A stretch of 64,000 nt of DNA, taken from positions 1,240,001-1,304,000 of the forward strand of contig NZ_CP060490.1 of assembly GCF_014334055.1 (NCBI RefSeq), in the 5' to 3' direction. The position numbers and the translations under genes were made by a program. The first letter of the stretch is position 1. Every line of letters starts with the position of its first letter. Origin of the DNA: Oscillibacter hominis (lineage in GTDB: Bacteria > Bacillota > Clostridia > Oscillospirales > Oscillospiraceae). The notes beneath the pieces are model-generated. The model was not told where the DNA came from, ran no database searches, and saw only the letters and a program-made list of their open reading frames with translations. Positions 1 to 9,194 of this stretch are shown piece by piece.

Positions 1-283
1 CGTCAATCAGCTCCATGACAATGTATTCCACATCACCGCCCCGGGAGACGTCGTAGACAGAGACAATATTGGGATGGGAAAGCATGGCAACGGCCTGGGA
101 TTCGTCGTGGAATCTGCGGCGGAAGTCCGCGTCCCCGGTCAGATCACTTTTCAGGATTTTCACCGCAACCAGGCGGTTCAGGCGATGGCATTTTGCCTTA
201 TAGACAACAGCCATACCGCCGGTGCCGATCCGCTCCAAAATCTCATAGCGGTTATCCAGCATCTGTCCGATATACTGATCCAT
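1..283 (-). CDS. prkC: Serine/threonine protein kinase (PrkC/Stk type), N-terminal part only
   Basis: The first 94 residues of a eukaryotic-type Ser/Thr kinase; the rest lies beyond the left edge. Visible are the glycine loop [12 protein letters not shown] (about residues 20-31), the VAVK lysine (K42), the alpha-C glutamate in HDESQA (E61) and the hinge-side YIVMELID. The start is ATG at 283 behind AAGGTAGG. It lies 17 bp downstream of the PP2C phosphatase gene, the usual PrpC-PrkC pairing of Firmicutes that controls cell-wall and growth proteins. In that family PASTA repeats follow outside the cell, but none can be seen here because the gene is cut. The kinase call is firm; the PASTA type is inferred from context. 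Confidence 0.9.
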   Translation of the reverse strand, partial: MDQYIGQMLDNRYEILERIGTGGMAVVYKAKCHRLNRLVAVKILKSDLTGDADFRRRFHDESQAVAMLSHPNIVSVYDVSRGGDVEYIVMELID

Positions 284-300
284 TCCAGTTCCTACCTTTC

Positions 301-1029
301 TCAGTTGTTCTGCATCAGGACAATGGTCACGTTGTCCGGCGCACCCTGGCTCTTGGAGATTTCCAGCAGCCGGTTCAGACACGAGTCCACATCCTCACTG
401 TGAATGACTTCAAAAAGCATCTCCTGGTCGGTGACCGTGTCCACCAGACCATCGGAACAGAGCAGCACAAAGTCATTTTTTTCCAAGGGGCAGATGAAGC
501 CGTCGCAGATGGTGGTCATATCCGGCCCCAGCGCCCGGGTAATCAGGTTTTTGTTGGGGTGGCGGCGGGCCTCCTCCTCGGTGATGTCCCCGCGCTCCAC
601 CATGTTCTCCACCAGGGAATGGTCCCGGGTGATGCGCTGGATGCCGTCCTCGGTGATGTGATAGGCCCGGCTGTCTCCCACGTTGCTGACCACCACCCCG
701 CCCGGATAGGCGATGGCGGAGACCAGCGTGGTGCCCATGCTGCGGTATTCCTCCGACTGCTGGGCCGCCCGGCGCACCTCGTCGTTTGCCAGGGAGACGG
801 CATAGGAGGATGCCTCCCGCAGCTGCTCCGGCGTCATGTCCTCACGCAGCACCTTCTTCAGCTCCGCCACGTATGTAGACACGGCGATGCTGCTGGCCAG
901 CCGTCCGCCGTTGGTTCCGCCCATTCCGTCGCAGACCACGCAGACGGTGGTGGGCTCCTCCGCAATGGCATAGGCGTCCTGGTTTTCCTTTCGGACCAGG
1001 CCCACATCTGTAATGCCCCAAACTTTCAT
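301..1029 (-). CDS. prpC: PP2C-family Ser/Thr protein phosphatase (PrpC/Stp)
   Basis: A 242-residue stand-alone PP2C phosphatase that should remove phosphates placed by the neighbouring kinase. Metal-binding motifs are complete: RKENQD (D18), CDGMGG (D34, G35), a late SDGL (D193) and APDN (D232), as expected for a two-to-three-metal PPM enzyme. There is no signal peptide or membrane segment, so it is cytoplasmic. The start overlaps the rlmN stop by 4 bp (ATGA type), implying translational coupling, and the kinase gene follows after 17 bp. Length matches Bacillus PrpC (about 250 residues). Confidence 0.95.
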   Translation of the reverse strand: MKVWGITDVGLVRKENQDAYAIAEEPTTVCVVCDGMGGTNGGRLASSIAVSTYVAELKKVLREDMTPEQLREASSYAVSLANDEVRRAAQQSEEYRSMGTTLVSAIAYPGGVVVSNVGDSRAYHITEDGIQRITRDHSLVENMVERGDITEEEARRHPNKNLITRALGPDMTTICDGFICPLEKNDFVLLCSDGLVDTVTDQEMLFEVIHSEDVDSCLNRLLEISKSQGAPDNVTIVLMQNN

Positions 1030-2057
1030 TGTTGATGCTCCTCCTCCATGGCCTTTCTACGGAGCTGCCCGCAAGAAGCGTCGATGTCGCCGCCCAAACT
1101 GCGCCGCACGGTTGCCGTGATTCCATGGGACTCCAGCCGCTTTTGAAACGCGGCAATCCTCCGGCTGGGCTTCAAAGGGCTTTCCACCACGTCGTTGAGC
1201 GGGATCAGGTTCACATGTCCCGGCATGCCGCGGATTTTTTTTGCAATCAGGTCCGCCTGATAGTCGTTGTCGTTGACGCCGTCGATCATGGCGTATTCAA
1301 AAGAAATACGCCGGCCCGTCTTTTTGAAATAGCGGTGGCAGGCATCAAAGAGCCGGTCCACATCGTACGCCCGGTTCACCGGCATGATCCGGGAGCGGGT
1401 CTCGCTGTCCGGCGCGTGCAGGGAAACCGATAACGTCAATTGTAATCCCAAATCCGATAATCTGTCAATGCCGGGGATGATCCCGCAGGTGGACAGGGAG
1501 ATGTGGCGCATCCCGATGTTCAGGCCATCCGGGTGATTGACCAGCTCCAAAAACCGCAGCACATGGTCTAAGTTGTCCAGCGGCTCGCCAATGCCCATCA
1601 GCACAATGTTGGACACACTCAAACCCGAGTCCTTTTGGGTGAAAATCACCTGGTCCAAGAGTTCGGATGGTGTTAAGTCTCTTACCTTGCCAGCAATTGT
1701 GGAGGCGCAGAAAGCGCAGCCCATCCGGCAGCCGACCTGGGAGGAGATGCAGACGGTGTTCCCATGATGATACTGCATGAGGACGGACTCGATGCAGTTG
1801 CCGTCCCCTAATTCCCAGAGGTATTTGATGGTGCCGTCCTGAGCTGAAACCTGCTTCCGGGCCACCTGGGGCACAGTGAGCAAATACTCCTCCTTCAGCT
1901 TTTCCCGCAGCGCTTTGGAGAGATTGGTCATCTCATCAAAGGAGGTGACGCCCCGGTGGAGCCAGGTGAACACCTGCTTTCCCCGGAAGGCAGGCTCTCC
2001 CCGCTGCCGAAGCGAATCGGTCAGCTCATCGAGCGTCATGGATTTGATGTCAATCAT
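1026..2057 (-). CDS. rlmN: Dual-specificity 23S rRNA (A2503-C2)/tRNA (A37-C2) methyltransferase RlmN
   Basis: A 343-residue radical-SAM methyltransferase that methylates C2 of A2503 in 23S rRNA and, in several bacteria, A37 of tRNAs. The radical-SAM cysteines are C110, C114 and C117 in GCRMGCAFC. The methyl-carrying C-terminal cysteine is C329 in DASCGQL, and GIGEPLDN supplies the SAM-binding GEP motif. Length is typical. It overlaps rsmB by 8 bp upstream and prpC by 4 bp downstream, in the common Firmicutes order rsmB-rlmN-prpC-prkC. The start is ATG behind AAGGA. RlmN rather than Cfr is chosen because of the housekeeping context. Confidence 0.96.
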   Translation of the reverse strand: MIDIKSMTLDELTDSLRQRGEPAFRGKQVFTWLHRGVTSFDEMTNLSKALREKLKEEYLLTVPQVARKQVSAQDGTIKYLWELGDGNCIESVLMQYHHGNTVCISSQVGCRMGCAFCASTIAGKVRDLTPSELLDQVIFTQKDSGLSVSNIVLMGIGEPLDNLDHVLRFLELVNHPDGLNIGMRHISLSTCGIIPGIDRLSDLGLQLTLSVSLHAPDSETRSRIMPVNRAYDVDRLFDACHRYFKKTGRRISFEYAMIDGVNDNDYQADLIAKKIRGMPGHVNLIPLNDVVESPLKPSRRIAAFQKRLESHGITATVRRSLGGDIDASCGQLRRKAMEEEHQQ

Positions 2058-3372
2058 GGTCAGTCCTTCTCATACGGCAGATGTAAAACCCGTCGGTCCC
2101 GTGGCGCTGGGGCCATAGGGTCAGTTCTCCTGTCTCCGCCCGGCCCAGCGGCAGGGAAAACGGCTCTTTGGAAAACTGGGGATGGGCGCTCAAAAAGACG
2201 TCCGTCACCCCTTCGTTTTCTTCCGGGAGGATGGTGCAGGTAGAGTAGACCAGAGTGCCGCCCACCTTCACGTACCGGGCGGCGTTTTCCAAGATGGCGC
2301 GCTGGATCTGGGGCAGTCCGGAGAGGTCCGCCGGGTTTTTATAGCGGATGTCCGGCTTTTTGCGAATGATCCCCAGTCCGGAGCAGGGCGCGTCCACCAT
2401 AACGACGTCCGCAGCTTCCAGCCAGTCCTCCCTGAACACACGTCCGTCCTGCAGCATGGGCTCCATATTCTCAATACCCAGGCGCTTTGCCCCGGCCTCC
2501 ATCAGTTTCAGCTTGTGGGCATGGATGTCGCAGGAGAAGATGCGCCCCTTCCCTTCCATCAAAGCCGCTGCGGCAAAGGACTTTCCGCCGGGTGCGGCGC
2601 ACACGTCGATCACTGTCCCATGGGGCTGGGCCGCCAGAACCGCCAATTTGGCACCGGCGTCCTGAACCCAGAATCCCCCGTCGGCAAAGGCGGCCAGAGA
2701 CGCCAGGTTCCCTGTCCCGGAGAGGATGAGGCAGTGGGAGAGCCAGGGGTGATGTTCCGCCTCCACGCCTTCCGCCTTCAGAGCGTCCATCAGCTCCTCT
2801 GCGGAGGTCTTCAGCGTATTGGCCTGGACGGTCAGCGGAGCGGGACGGTTATTTTCCTTTAAAAAGTCTTCCGCCTCCTCCGCTCCCAAGAGCGCGATCA
2901 GTCGCTCCACCAGCCATTTGGGGTGGCTGTAGCAGACGCTCAGCCGCTCTTCCTGGGATTCGGGCAGCTCCAGAGGCTTGTCCTTTTCCCGGGAAATCTT
3001 CCGCAGCACAGCGTTGACCAGGCCGGCTGCCCGGGCTTTTCCGTGGGCCTTTGATAGCTCCACGGATTCATTGACCGCGGCGCTGTCCGGAATCCGGTCC
3101 AGGAAGAGGATCTGATAGGCCCCGATGCGGAGGATGTCCAAAAGAATAGGCTCCAACTGTTCCGGCCTTTGGGAGCAGTATTGGCCCAGATACCTGTCCA
3201 GGAGGATCCGGTTCTGCATCACACCGTAGACAATGTGGGTGGCCAGCTTGGCGTCAGGGCCATTGAGCCGGTCTTTGCCGATGGCGCTCTTCAGCGCACC
3301 GTCAGCCCATGCGCCGCCCTGGCGGCAGGCGGTCAGCACCTGAAGCGCCGTCTCACGGGCAGAGGCCCTCAT
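2050..3372 (-). CDS. rsmB: 16S rRNA (cytosine(967)-C(5))-methyltransferase RsmB
   Basis: A 440-residue enzyme that makes m5C967 in 16S rRNA. The N-terminal 130 or so residues form a NusB-like RNA-binding domain (SARETALQVL, then DRIPDSAAVNESVELSKAHG). The C-terminal half is a SAM-dependent domain with DVCAAPGGKS (SAM loop), DAPCSGLG (C330, release cysteine) and VYSTCT (C379, nucleophile). Both cysteines needed for m5C chemistry are present. It overlaps the metallopeptidase gene by 4 bp and rlmN by 8 bp, so the whole group is probably co-translated. Confidence 0.96.
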   Translation of the reverse strand: MRASARETALQVLTACRQGGAWADGALKSAIGKDRLNGPDAKLATHIVYGVMQNRILLDRYLGQYCSQRPEQLEPILLDILRIGAYQILFLDRIPDSAAVNESVELSKAHGKARAAGLVNAVLRKISREKDKPLELPESQEERLSVCYSHPKWLVERLIALLGAEEAEDFLKENNRPAPLTVQANTLKTSAEELMDALKAEGVEAEHHPWLSHCLILSGTGNLASLAAFADGGFWVQDAGAKLAVLAAQPHGTVIDVCAAPGGKSFAAAALMEGKGRIFSCDIHAHKLKLMEAGAKRLGIENMEPMLQDGRVFREDWLEAADVVMVDAPCSGLGIIRKKPDIRYKNPADLSGLPQIQRAILENAARYVKVGGTLVYSTCTILPEENEGVTDVFLSAHPQFSKEPFSLPLGRAETGELTLWPQRHGTDGFYICRMRRTDHD

Positions 3373-4100
3373 CGGCTGCCTCCTCCCCTCCGGTTGCCTC
3401 CGCTGCGGCTGAGGAAGATCAGCAGATAGCGCAGCAGCTGCAGCAGCGACATCAGCAGCGCGGCCACATACGTGAGGGCCGCGGCCCGAAGGACCTTCTT
3501 CGCTCCGCCAATCTCCTCTTCATCCAGAAGGCGCTCTCCCTCGATGGTCTCTATGGCCCGGCGGGAGGCGTTGAACTCCACGGGCAGCGTAACCAGCTGG
3601 AAGAGCGTGGTCAGGGAGAAGAGGACAATGCCGACAAGGAAAAAGGGCTGGCTGTAGAGGAAAATCCCCAGAAACAACAGGACGAAAGAAAACTGGGAGC
3701 CGATCCTGGTGGCCGGGACAATGGCCTGGCGCAGCCGGACCGGGGCGTACCCCTCCGCATACTGCACCGCATGGCCGGCCTCGTGGGCGGCAACGCCCAC
3801 CGCCGCAATGGTCGGGGCGTTGAACACAGATTCCGAGAGATAGATGGTGTTGTCCCTGGGATCATAGTGATCCGTCAGCTCGCCCCGGACGCAGCGCACC
3901 GGCACATCCATCACCCCGTGGGAGCGAAGCACCCGCTGCGCGGCTTCCGCGCCGGTGAGGCGGCGGCTGTTGTTGCGGGCACTGTAGCGCCGGAAGGAGC
4001 CGGAAACCTGGGCCTGGGCCCAGAGGGACAGGATCAGCACAGGAATCAGCAAAACCCAATAGACGTTCTGGGCAAAGAAATAGGCATAGTCGTGATACAT
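3369..4100 (-). CDS. Membrane zinc metallopeptidase, YugP/Zn_peptidase_2 family
   Basis: A 243-residue membrane protein with the zinc-protease motif HEAGH at residues 106-110 and an upstream APTIAAVGVAA helix typical of the family. Hydrophobic segments lie near residues 12-30, about 135-180 and 215-235, and it ends in an arginine/glycine-rich tail. In Firmicutes this family often sits between fmt and rsmB, as here, but its substrate is unknown. The ATG at 4100 follows GAGGG; the 3' end overlaps rsmB by 4 bp. The family call is firm, the function unassigned. Confidence 0.88.
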   Translation of the reverse strand: MYHDYAYFFAQNVYWVLLIPVLILSLWAQAQVSGSFRRYSARNNSRRLTGAEAAQRVLRSHGVMDVPVRCVRGELTDHYDPRDNTIYLSESVFNAPTIAAVGVAAHEAGHAVQYAEGYAPVRLRQAIVPATRIGSQFSFVLLFLGIFLYSQPFFLVGIVLFSLTTLFQLVTLPVEFNASRRAIETIEGERLLDEEEIGGAKKVLRAAALTYVAALLMSLLQLLRYLLIFLSRSGGNRRGGGSR

Positions 4101-4110
4101 AAACCCTCAC

Positions 4111-5025
4111 TCAAACATTGAGAGGATGTCCTCTCAGATAGTCGGCGGCAGACATCCGCTTGCCGCCCTCAGCCTGCAGCTCCTGGATCAAAAGGCTTTT
4201 CCCATCTCCGCAGGCAATTTCAATCCCCTGCTTCCCGGCGGACAGCACTGTGCCGGGAGCGGCGGAGGTATTGCCGCCTGCCGCCGCATGAAACAGCTTA
4301 AATTTCGTCTCCCCGATCTGGGCCACCGCGCAGGGCCAGGGAATCAGTCCCCGGATCTGGTTGATGATCTGCCCGCTCCCCCGGCTCCAGTCCACGGGAG
4401 AGAGCTCCCGGGAGAGCATGGGTGCGTAGGTAAAAGCGGAGTGATCCTGGGGCGTGCGCCGGGCTGTGCCGCTTTTCAGGGCAGAAACCGCACTGGAGAG
4501 GGCTTCCGCCCCTAATTCCGCCAGCCGTGCGGTCAGCTCCTGGGCGTTTTCCTCAGGCCCAATGGGCGTGGTAACCTGGGAGATCACATCACCGGCGTCC
4601 AACTCCTTGGCCATATACATGATGGACACGCCGGTCTCTGCCTCTCCGTTCAGGATGGCCCAGTTGATGGGAGCCGCGCCCCGGTACTTGGGCAGCAGCG
4701 AGGAGTGGACGTTGATGGAACCGTAGGGCGGCACGTTCAGGATGTCCTCCGGCAAAATCCTGCCGTAGGCTGCCACCACAATGAGTTCAGGCTGCAGCTC
4801 CCGCACAGTCTTCAGCGCCGTGCCGTCCTTCATCTTAAGAGGCTGATAAACCGGGAGGTTCTGGGAAACCGCATACTCCTTCACTGGTGAAAAGGTCATT
4901 TTCATACCCCGGTTTTTGGGCTTATCCGGCTGGGTGAACACGCCGCAGAGCTCGTGTCCATCCTCCACCAGACGGCGCAGGGACGCCACCGCAAACTCCG
5001 GGGTTCCCATGAACAGAATTCTCAT
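4111..5025 (-). CDS. fmt: Methionyl-tRNA formyltransferase
   Basis: A 304-residue enzyme that formylates initiator Met-tRNA with 10-formyl-tetrahydrofolate. The catalytic triad corresponds to N105, H107 (in SINVHSSLLP) and D144 (in ELDAGDV). The substrate loop TQPDKPKNRG at residues 31-40 and the hydrolase signature SLLPKYRGAAPINWAI are intact, followed by a C-terminal OB-like tRNA domain. It overlaps def by 4 bp, pairing formylation with later deformylation of nascent proteins. Length is close to the E. coli enzyme (315). Confidence 0.97.
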   Translation of the reverse strand: MRILFMGTPEFAVASLRRLVEDGHELCGVFTQPDKPKNRGMKMTFSPVKEYAVSQNLPVYQPLKMKDGTALKTVRELQPELIVVAAYGRILPEDILNVPPYGSINVHSSLLPKYRGAAPINWAILNGEAETGVSIMYMAKELDAGDVISQVTTPIGPEENAQELTARLAELGAEALSSAVSALKSGTARRTPQDHSAFTYAPMLSRELSPVDWSRGSGQIINQIRGLIPWPCAVAQIGETKFKLFHAAAGGNTSAAPGTVLSAGKQGIEIACGDGKSLLIQELQAEGGKRMSAADYLRGHPLNV

Positions 5026-5519
5026 TCGTCTGCTTCCTCTTCTTCCAGATACTCCTGCAGCTCCTCCTCCGTCAGGAAGTGGTCCACATGCTCCGTAAAC
5101 AGATGGCCGTCCAGGTGCTCCAGCTCATGGCAAAATGCCCGGGCGGTCAGCCCCTCCCCCTCCGTTTCAAACGGGGCGCCGTTCCTGTCGCAGGCGCGTA
5201 CCCGGACCACGTTGGGCCGGGTCACGATCCCCCACTTGCCGGGGACGCTGAGGCAGCCCTCCAAGCCGGTCTGCTCACCGCTGCTAAAGACGATCTCCGG
5301 GTTGATCAGCTCAATGACCTCCCCTTCGTCGTCAATCACGATGCAGACCCGGCGCAGCACGCCTACCTGCGGGGCGGCCAGGCCCGCGCCGTTGGCGTCG
5401 CGCAGCGTTTCCGCCATATCATCCAACAGGGTATGCAGCCTCTGGTTGAAGTCTGTCACCGGGCGGCAGACCTTATTCAGACACTCATCGCCCTTTTCCA
5501 CAATCTTTCTCAAAGCCAT
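5022..5519 (-). CDS. def: Peptide deformylase
   Basis: A 165-residue metalloenzyme that removes the N-formyl group from new proteins. All three family motifs are intact: GAGLAAPQ (residues 44-51), EGCLS (87-91, metal ligand C89) and HELEH (131-135, two histidine ligands and the catalytic glutamate). The acidic tail EEELQEYLEEEEADE is longer than in E. coli Def. The gene starts at ATG behind GGAAAGG and lies 15 bp after priA in the order priA-def-fmt that is widespread in Firmicutes. Confidence 0.97.
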   Translation of the reverse strand: MALRKIVEKGDECLNKVCRPVTDFNQRLHTLLDDMAETLRDANGAGLAAPQVGVLRRVCIVIDDEGEVIELINPEIVFSSGEQTGLEGCLSVPGKWGIVTRPNVVRVRACDRNGAPFETEGEGLTARAFCHELEHLDGHLFTEHVDHFLTEEELQEYLEEEEADE

Positions 5520-5534
5520 ACTGATTCCCTTTCC

Positions 5535-7994
5535 TTATTCCAATGCGTTACAGTCCACAAACACGCTGATGCCGCGGTTTTGCCGGTCCAACGCAAATTT
5601 TTTCAATGTGTAAGACAGGAGCGCGCGGGTGGCCTTATCATTTTTCCCCACCCACAGGATTCGATACCGGTAGCGGTTGTCCACCTTCACCACCGGAGCC
5701 GGAGCCGGCCCCAGGACCTCCGGGTCGCTGCTGCGAATGGGCTCCTGCTGCGACTCAAGCTTCAGCTCCTCCCGCAGCCGGACCGCCGCGCGGAGAACCG
5801 CTGTTTCATCCGTTCCAGAGATGGTGCAGGTAAAGAGGTCCGCGAAAGGCGGATATCGGCGGATTCTCCGCATGCGGATTTCGCTTTCAAAAAAGCGGTC
5901 GTAATCCTGCTCCGCCGCGCTGACAATGACCTCATTGCCCGGCGTGTAGGTCTGGATGACCGCCCGGCCGGTCTTTTCCCCCCGACCGGCCCGGCCCACC
6001 ACCTGGGTCAGCAGGCTGAAGGTCCGCTCTGCCGCGTGGTAGTTGTCCACATAGAGGGAAAGGTCGGCGGCCAGCACGCCCACCAGTGTCACATTCTCAA
6101 AATCAAGGCCCTTGGCCACCATCTGGGTGCCAAGGAGAATGGGGATTTTTTCCCGCTCAAAGCGGGAGAGCAGCGTTTCGTGCTCTCCGGAGGCTGTGTC
6201 GGCGTCCATGCGCAAAAGCCCGACGCCGGGAAAGAGGGCGCGAAGCTCCTCCTCCACCTTCTGTGTCCCCACGCCCACCCGCTTCATGATGCCGCCGCAC
6301 ATGGGGCACGTCTCATTGGCTTTTTCTGAGTGGCCGCAATAGTGGCACATCAGCCTTCCATTGGCGGAGTGGTAGGTCAGCGCCGTGCTGCACCGGGGGC
6401 ACTCCGGAACAAAGCCGCATTCCCCGCAAAGGAGCATGCGGCTGTTTCCCCGGCGATTGAGAAATAGGATGCTCTGCTCGCCCCGCTGAAGGTTCTGCTC
6501 AATCTCCCGGCGGAGAAGCGCGCTGATGACTCCGGAGTTTCCAGAGCGCACCTCGTCCTTCAAATCGGCCAGCATCACACGGGGCAGGCTCTTTTCGTTG
6601 TACCTGCGGCGCAGGAAAAAATGGTGGTACACGCCCTCCCTGGCCCAGTGGGCGGACTCCACCGACGGGGTGGCCGAGCCCAGCAGCAGCAGCGCCCCGT
6701 CCTGGGCACAGCGGAATTTTGCCACATCCCGGGTATGATAGCGGGGTGGGTTTTCAGACTGGTAGCTGCTCTCCTGCTCCTCGTCCATCACAATGAGGCC
6801 CAGGTTCCGCAGCGGCGCAAAGATGGCCGAGCGGGTGCCAAGCACCACCCGCACCTCTCCCCGCCGGATGCGTTTCCACTGATCGTACCGCTCACTGAGG
6901 CGCAGAGCACTGTGGAGCATGGCGACTTCCGCTCCAAAATAGGAGGAGAACCGCTCCATCATCTGAGGAGTCAGGATGATCTCCGGCACCAGGACAATGG
7001 CGTTTTTCCCGCTGCGCAGGGCCTCTTGGACCAGCCGGATGTAAACTTGGGTTTTCCCGCTTCCGGTGACACCGTGCAGCAGCGCGGCCTCCGCCCTGCC
7101 GCCCTCCATCAGGGAAAGAAGGCCGCGATAGGCCTCTTCCTGCTCCTCATTGAGGACAATGGGCGCGGCTTCGCCGCTTTGCGCAATTTCCGGCACCCGC
7201 AGCGTCTCCTCCTGGGAAAAACGCACCACGCCCGCCTTTTCCAGGGCCCGGAGCGTCTGGGAGGAGGCGCCGGTAAAATAACACAGCTCAGAGGCGGAGA
7301 TGCGGCCCGCAGAACACAGCAGCCGGATTGCCTCATAGCGCACAGGCGCGGCCCGCCGGCGGGACTCCGCTATCTCCATGGCCTCCTCGGCACTGAGCGC
7401 AAGCTCCACCATCCGGCGGGTCTTATCCCCGATCTTTCGCTGGGCGCGGGATTCGCAAACAACCACGCCCTTCCCGGTAAGTGTTTTCAGGGCGCTCACG
7501 CAGCCCTCTCCGCAGACCTCCTTCATCTCGCTCAGTTCTGCGGAGCCGCCCTTTGCAAAGAGCAGCTGCAGCATTTCGGCGCAGGCCGGGATCTCCTGTA
7601 CGGCAGCGTAGGCGGCGGTATATTCAATCCCCGGTGCAAGGCGGTAAACCTCCCGGAATTGATACCAAAGGCCCGCGGGCAAAATGGTCTTCACCGCGTC
7701 GTACAAGGTGCAGAAATACCGCTGGCGCATCCACAGCGCCAGATCGATCTCCTGCCGGTCCAGCACGCTTTCCCGATCCAGCACGCTCAAAATCTGCTTG
7801 AGGCCGGGGAATTTCTCCCCTTCCCCGATGGCCAGGACCACCCCTTCTGAACGGCGGTTGCCCCGCCCGAAAGGGACGCTGACACGGACGCCCACCGAGA
7901 CCTCCATCCCCTCCGGGATCAGATAATCATAGGGCTTGTCGATGGCGTAGGGCGCGGCGGCAACCGCCAATTTTGCGATATTTGCGGTCTCCAT
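5535..7994 (-). CDS. priA: Primosomal replication restart helicase PriA
   Basis: An 819-residue superfamily 2 helicase that reloads the replisome at collapsed forks. The N-terminal DNA-binding region spans about residues 1-200, with a winged-helix stretch near 215-265. Walker A is GVTGSGKT (308-315). The Walker B box reads DEEQ (404-407), where the E. coli protein has DEEH. Zinc-binding cysteines sit in CGECGFVPECPRC and CHYCGH...CPMCGG (roughly 510-560), and the C-terminal helicase motifs TQMVAKGLDF and VVGRAGRG are present. Start ATG behind GGAGGG. Its place after rpoZ and before def is typical. Confidence 0.96.
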   Translation of the reverse strand: METANIAKLAVAAAPYAIDKPYDYLIPEGMEVSVGVRVSVPFGRGNRRSEGVVLAIGEGEKFPGLKQILSVLDRESVLDRQEIDLALWMRQRYFCTLYDAVKTILPAGLWYQFREVYRLAPGIEYTAAYAAVQEIPACAEMLQLLFAKGGSAELSEMKEVCGEGCVSALKTLTGKGVVVCESRAQRKIGDKTRRMVELALSAEEAMEIAESRRRAAPVRYEAIRLLCSAGRISASELCYFTGASSQTLRALEKAGVVRFSQEETLRVPEIAQSGEAAPIVLNEEQEEAYRGLLSLMEGGRAEAALLHGVTGSGKTQVYIRLVQEALRSGKNAIVLVPEIILTPQMMERFSSYFGAEVAMLHSALRLSERYDQWKRIRRGEVRVVLGTRSAIFAPLRNLGLIVMDEEQESSYQSENPPRYHTRDVAKFRCAQDGALLLLGSATPSVESAHWAREGVYHHFFLRRRYNEKSLPRVMLADLKDEVRSGNSGVISALLRREIEQNLQRGEQSILFLNRRGNSRMLLCGECGFVPECPRCSTALTYHSANGRLMCHYCGHSEKANETCPMCGGIMKRVGVGTQKVEEELRALFPGVGLLRMDADTASGEHETLLSRFEREKIPILLGTQMVAKGLDFENVTLVGVLAADLSLYVDNYHAAERTFSLLTQVVGRAGRGEKTGRAVIQTYTPGNEVIVSAAEQDYDRFFESEIRMRRIRRYPPFADLFTCTISGTDETAVLRAAVRLREELKLESQQEPIRSSDPEVLGPAPAPVVKVDNRYRYRILWVGKNDKATRALLSYTLKKFALDRQNRGISVFVDCNALE

Positions 7995-8012
7995 CTCAGC
8001 CCTCCGAACGAA

Positions 8013-8228
8013 TCAGTCCTCGTTGATCTGCGTGTCGATCTTGTTGGCGTCCATCTTGCCTTCGGCGACCTCGTGAAGCGCCATGGTCACAGGCTTTTCC
8101 TTCAGGTGCTCCCCGGTCTGCTCCGCGGCGGCCGCCAGCTGACGGGCGCGGCGGGCCACCACATTGACCAGCATGTACCGGTTGGGGATATAGGCGTTCA
8201 GCTTGTTCATTGCGGGATAAAGCATCAT
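8013..8228 (-). CDS. rpoZ: DNA-directed RNA polymerase omega subunit
   Basis: A short omega subunit, 71 residues from the preferred ATG at 8228, which assists folding of beta-prime. The sequence MMLYPAMNKLNAYIPNRYML followed by VNVVARRARQL matches Firmicutes omega, including the R-A-R-Q helix. The open frame begins three codons earlier (ATG at 8237), but GGAAG is 9 bp from the 8228 start and almost touches the earlier ATG, so the shorter form is favoured. It sits between gmk and priA, the classical arrangement. Confidence 0.9.
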   Translation of the reverse strand: MMLYPAMNKLNAYIPNRYMLVNVVARRARQLAAAAEQTGEHLKEKPVTMALHEVAEGKMDANKIDTQINED

Positions 8229-8301
8229 ATCAATCATCTTCCATTCTGCCAGTTGCTGGCTGTTATTTTCCTGCTGTCAGTTTTCCCAAAAAGGGCTCGT
8301 T

Positions 8302-8895
8302 TCAGCCGTCTATCATTTCCATCCGCTCTCTTGGGCGGCAGTGCTCCGCGATCAAAATCGCCTCCAGTTCCCGGACCGCGCCGTCCACAGTATCATTGAT
8401 GACGAAATAGTCATACGTATGCGCCATTTGGAATTCCACCTTTGCCCTGACCAGGCGCTTCTGGATTTTCTCCGGGCTGTCAGTCCCCCGGCCGGCCAGA
8501 CGCCGCTCCAGTTCATCCCAGGAGGGCGGGGCGATAAAAATCCGCACGGTCTCCGGGCGGAGCGTGTGGACCTGGGTGGCACCCTGCACCTCGATGTCAA
8601 GGATCACATCCCGGCCGCGGGCCATATTATCATCCACAAACTGCTTGGGGGTCCCATAGAAGTTGCCCACATACTCCGCATATTCCAGCAGCTCATGCCG
8701 GGCGATCATCTCACGGAACTGGTCCACGTTGATGAAGTGATAGTGGACGCCGTTCTGCTCGCCCGGACGCGGGTTGCGCGTGGTGGCGGACACGGAAAAA
8801 GCCAAATCCGTGTGCCTTGCCAGCAGCGCGTTCAGCACCGTGCTTTTCCCCACCCCAGACGGGCCGGATATGATAAAGGTTCTTCCACTGCGCAT
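8302..8895 (-). CDS. gmk: Guanylate kinase
   Basis: A guanylate kinase, 197 residues from the chosen start, converting GMP to GDP with ATP. The P-loop is GPSGVGKS (residues 11-18), followed by the GMP-binding stretch SATTRNPRPGEQNGVHYHF and the lid region with LAGRGTDSPEKIQKRL. The ATG at 8895 lies 10 bp after AGGAG and gives the canonical MRSGRTFIISGPSG beginning; an in-frame upstream ATG would add 14 residues unlike the family. The acidic-to-neutral spacing and the REL...AILIAE C-terminus are normal. Confidence 0.95.
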   Translation of the reverse strand: MRSGRTFIISGPSGVGKSTVLNALLARHTDLAFSVSATTRNPRPGEQNGVHYHFINVDQFREMIARHELLEYAEYVGNFYGTPKQFVDDNMARGRDVILDIEVQGATQVHTLRPETVRIFIAPPSWDELERRLAGRGTDSPEKIQKRLVRAKVEFQMAHTYDYFVINDTVDGAVRELEAILIAEHCRPRERMEMIDG

Positions 8896-8937
8896 TGAAT
8901 CACCACTCCTATTCCGCTGCATCGCGCAGCAAATCAA

Positions 8938-9186
8938 TCAGCCCTCATCGTTGAGGATGTCCAGCCGCCCGGAAAGCTTCTCCAGCGCTATCGCGGAGAG
9001 GATCACGTGGTCGCTGTCCATGATAAAAATCGAGGCAGTTTTCCGCCCATAGGTGGCATCGATCAGCATTCCCCGCTCCCGGGACTCCTGGATCATCCGC
9101 TTGATGGGGGCCGATTCCGGGCCCACCACCGCCACCAGGCGCTCTGCGGAAATGAGATTGCCAAAGCCGATATTGATCAGTTTCAT
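8938..9186 (-). CDS. remA: RemA-like extracellular matrix regulator (DUF370)
   Basis: An 82-residue DUF370 protein starting [20 protein letters not shown], nearly identical in style to Bacillus RemA, a ring-forming DNA-binding activator of matrix and osmoprotection genes. Conserved stretches GFGN, RLVAVV, ESAPIKR and DATYGRKT are all present. ATG at 9186 follows AGGGA; upstream in-frame codons encode a low-complexity arginine/glycine stretch and are rejected. It lies between yicC and gmk, the order seen in many Firmicutes. Regulation of a biofilm matrix here is not established; the target genes are unknown. Confidence 0.92.
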   Translation of the reverse strand: MKLINIGFGNLISAERLVAVVGPESAPIKRMIQESRERGMLIDATYGRKTASIFIMDSDHVILSAIALEKLSGRLDILNDEG

Positions 9187-9194
9187 GATGTTCC

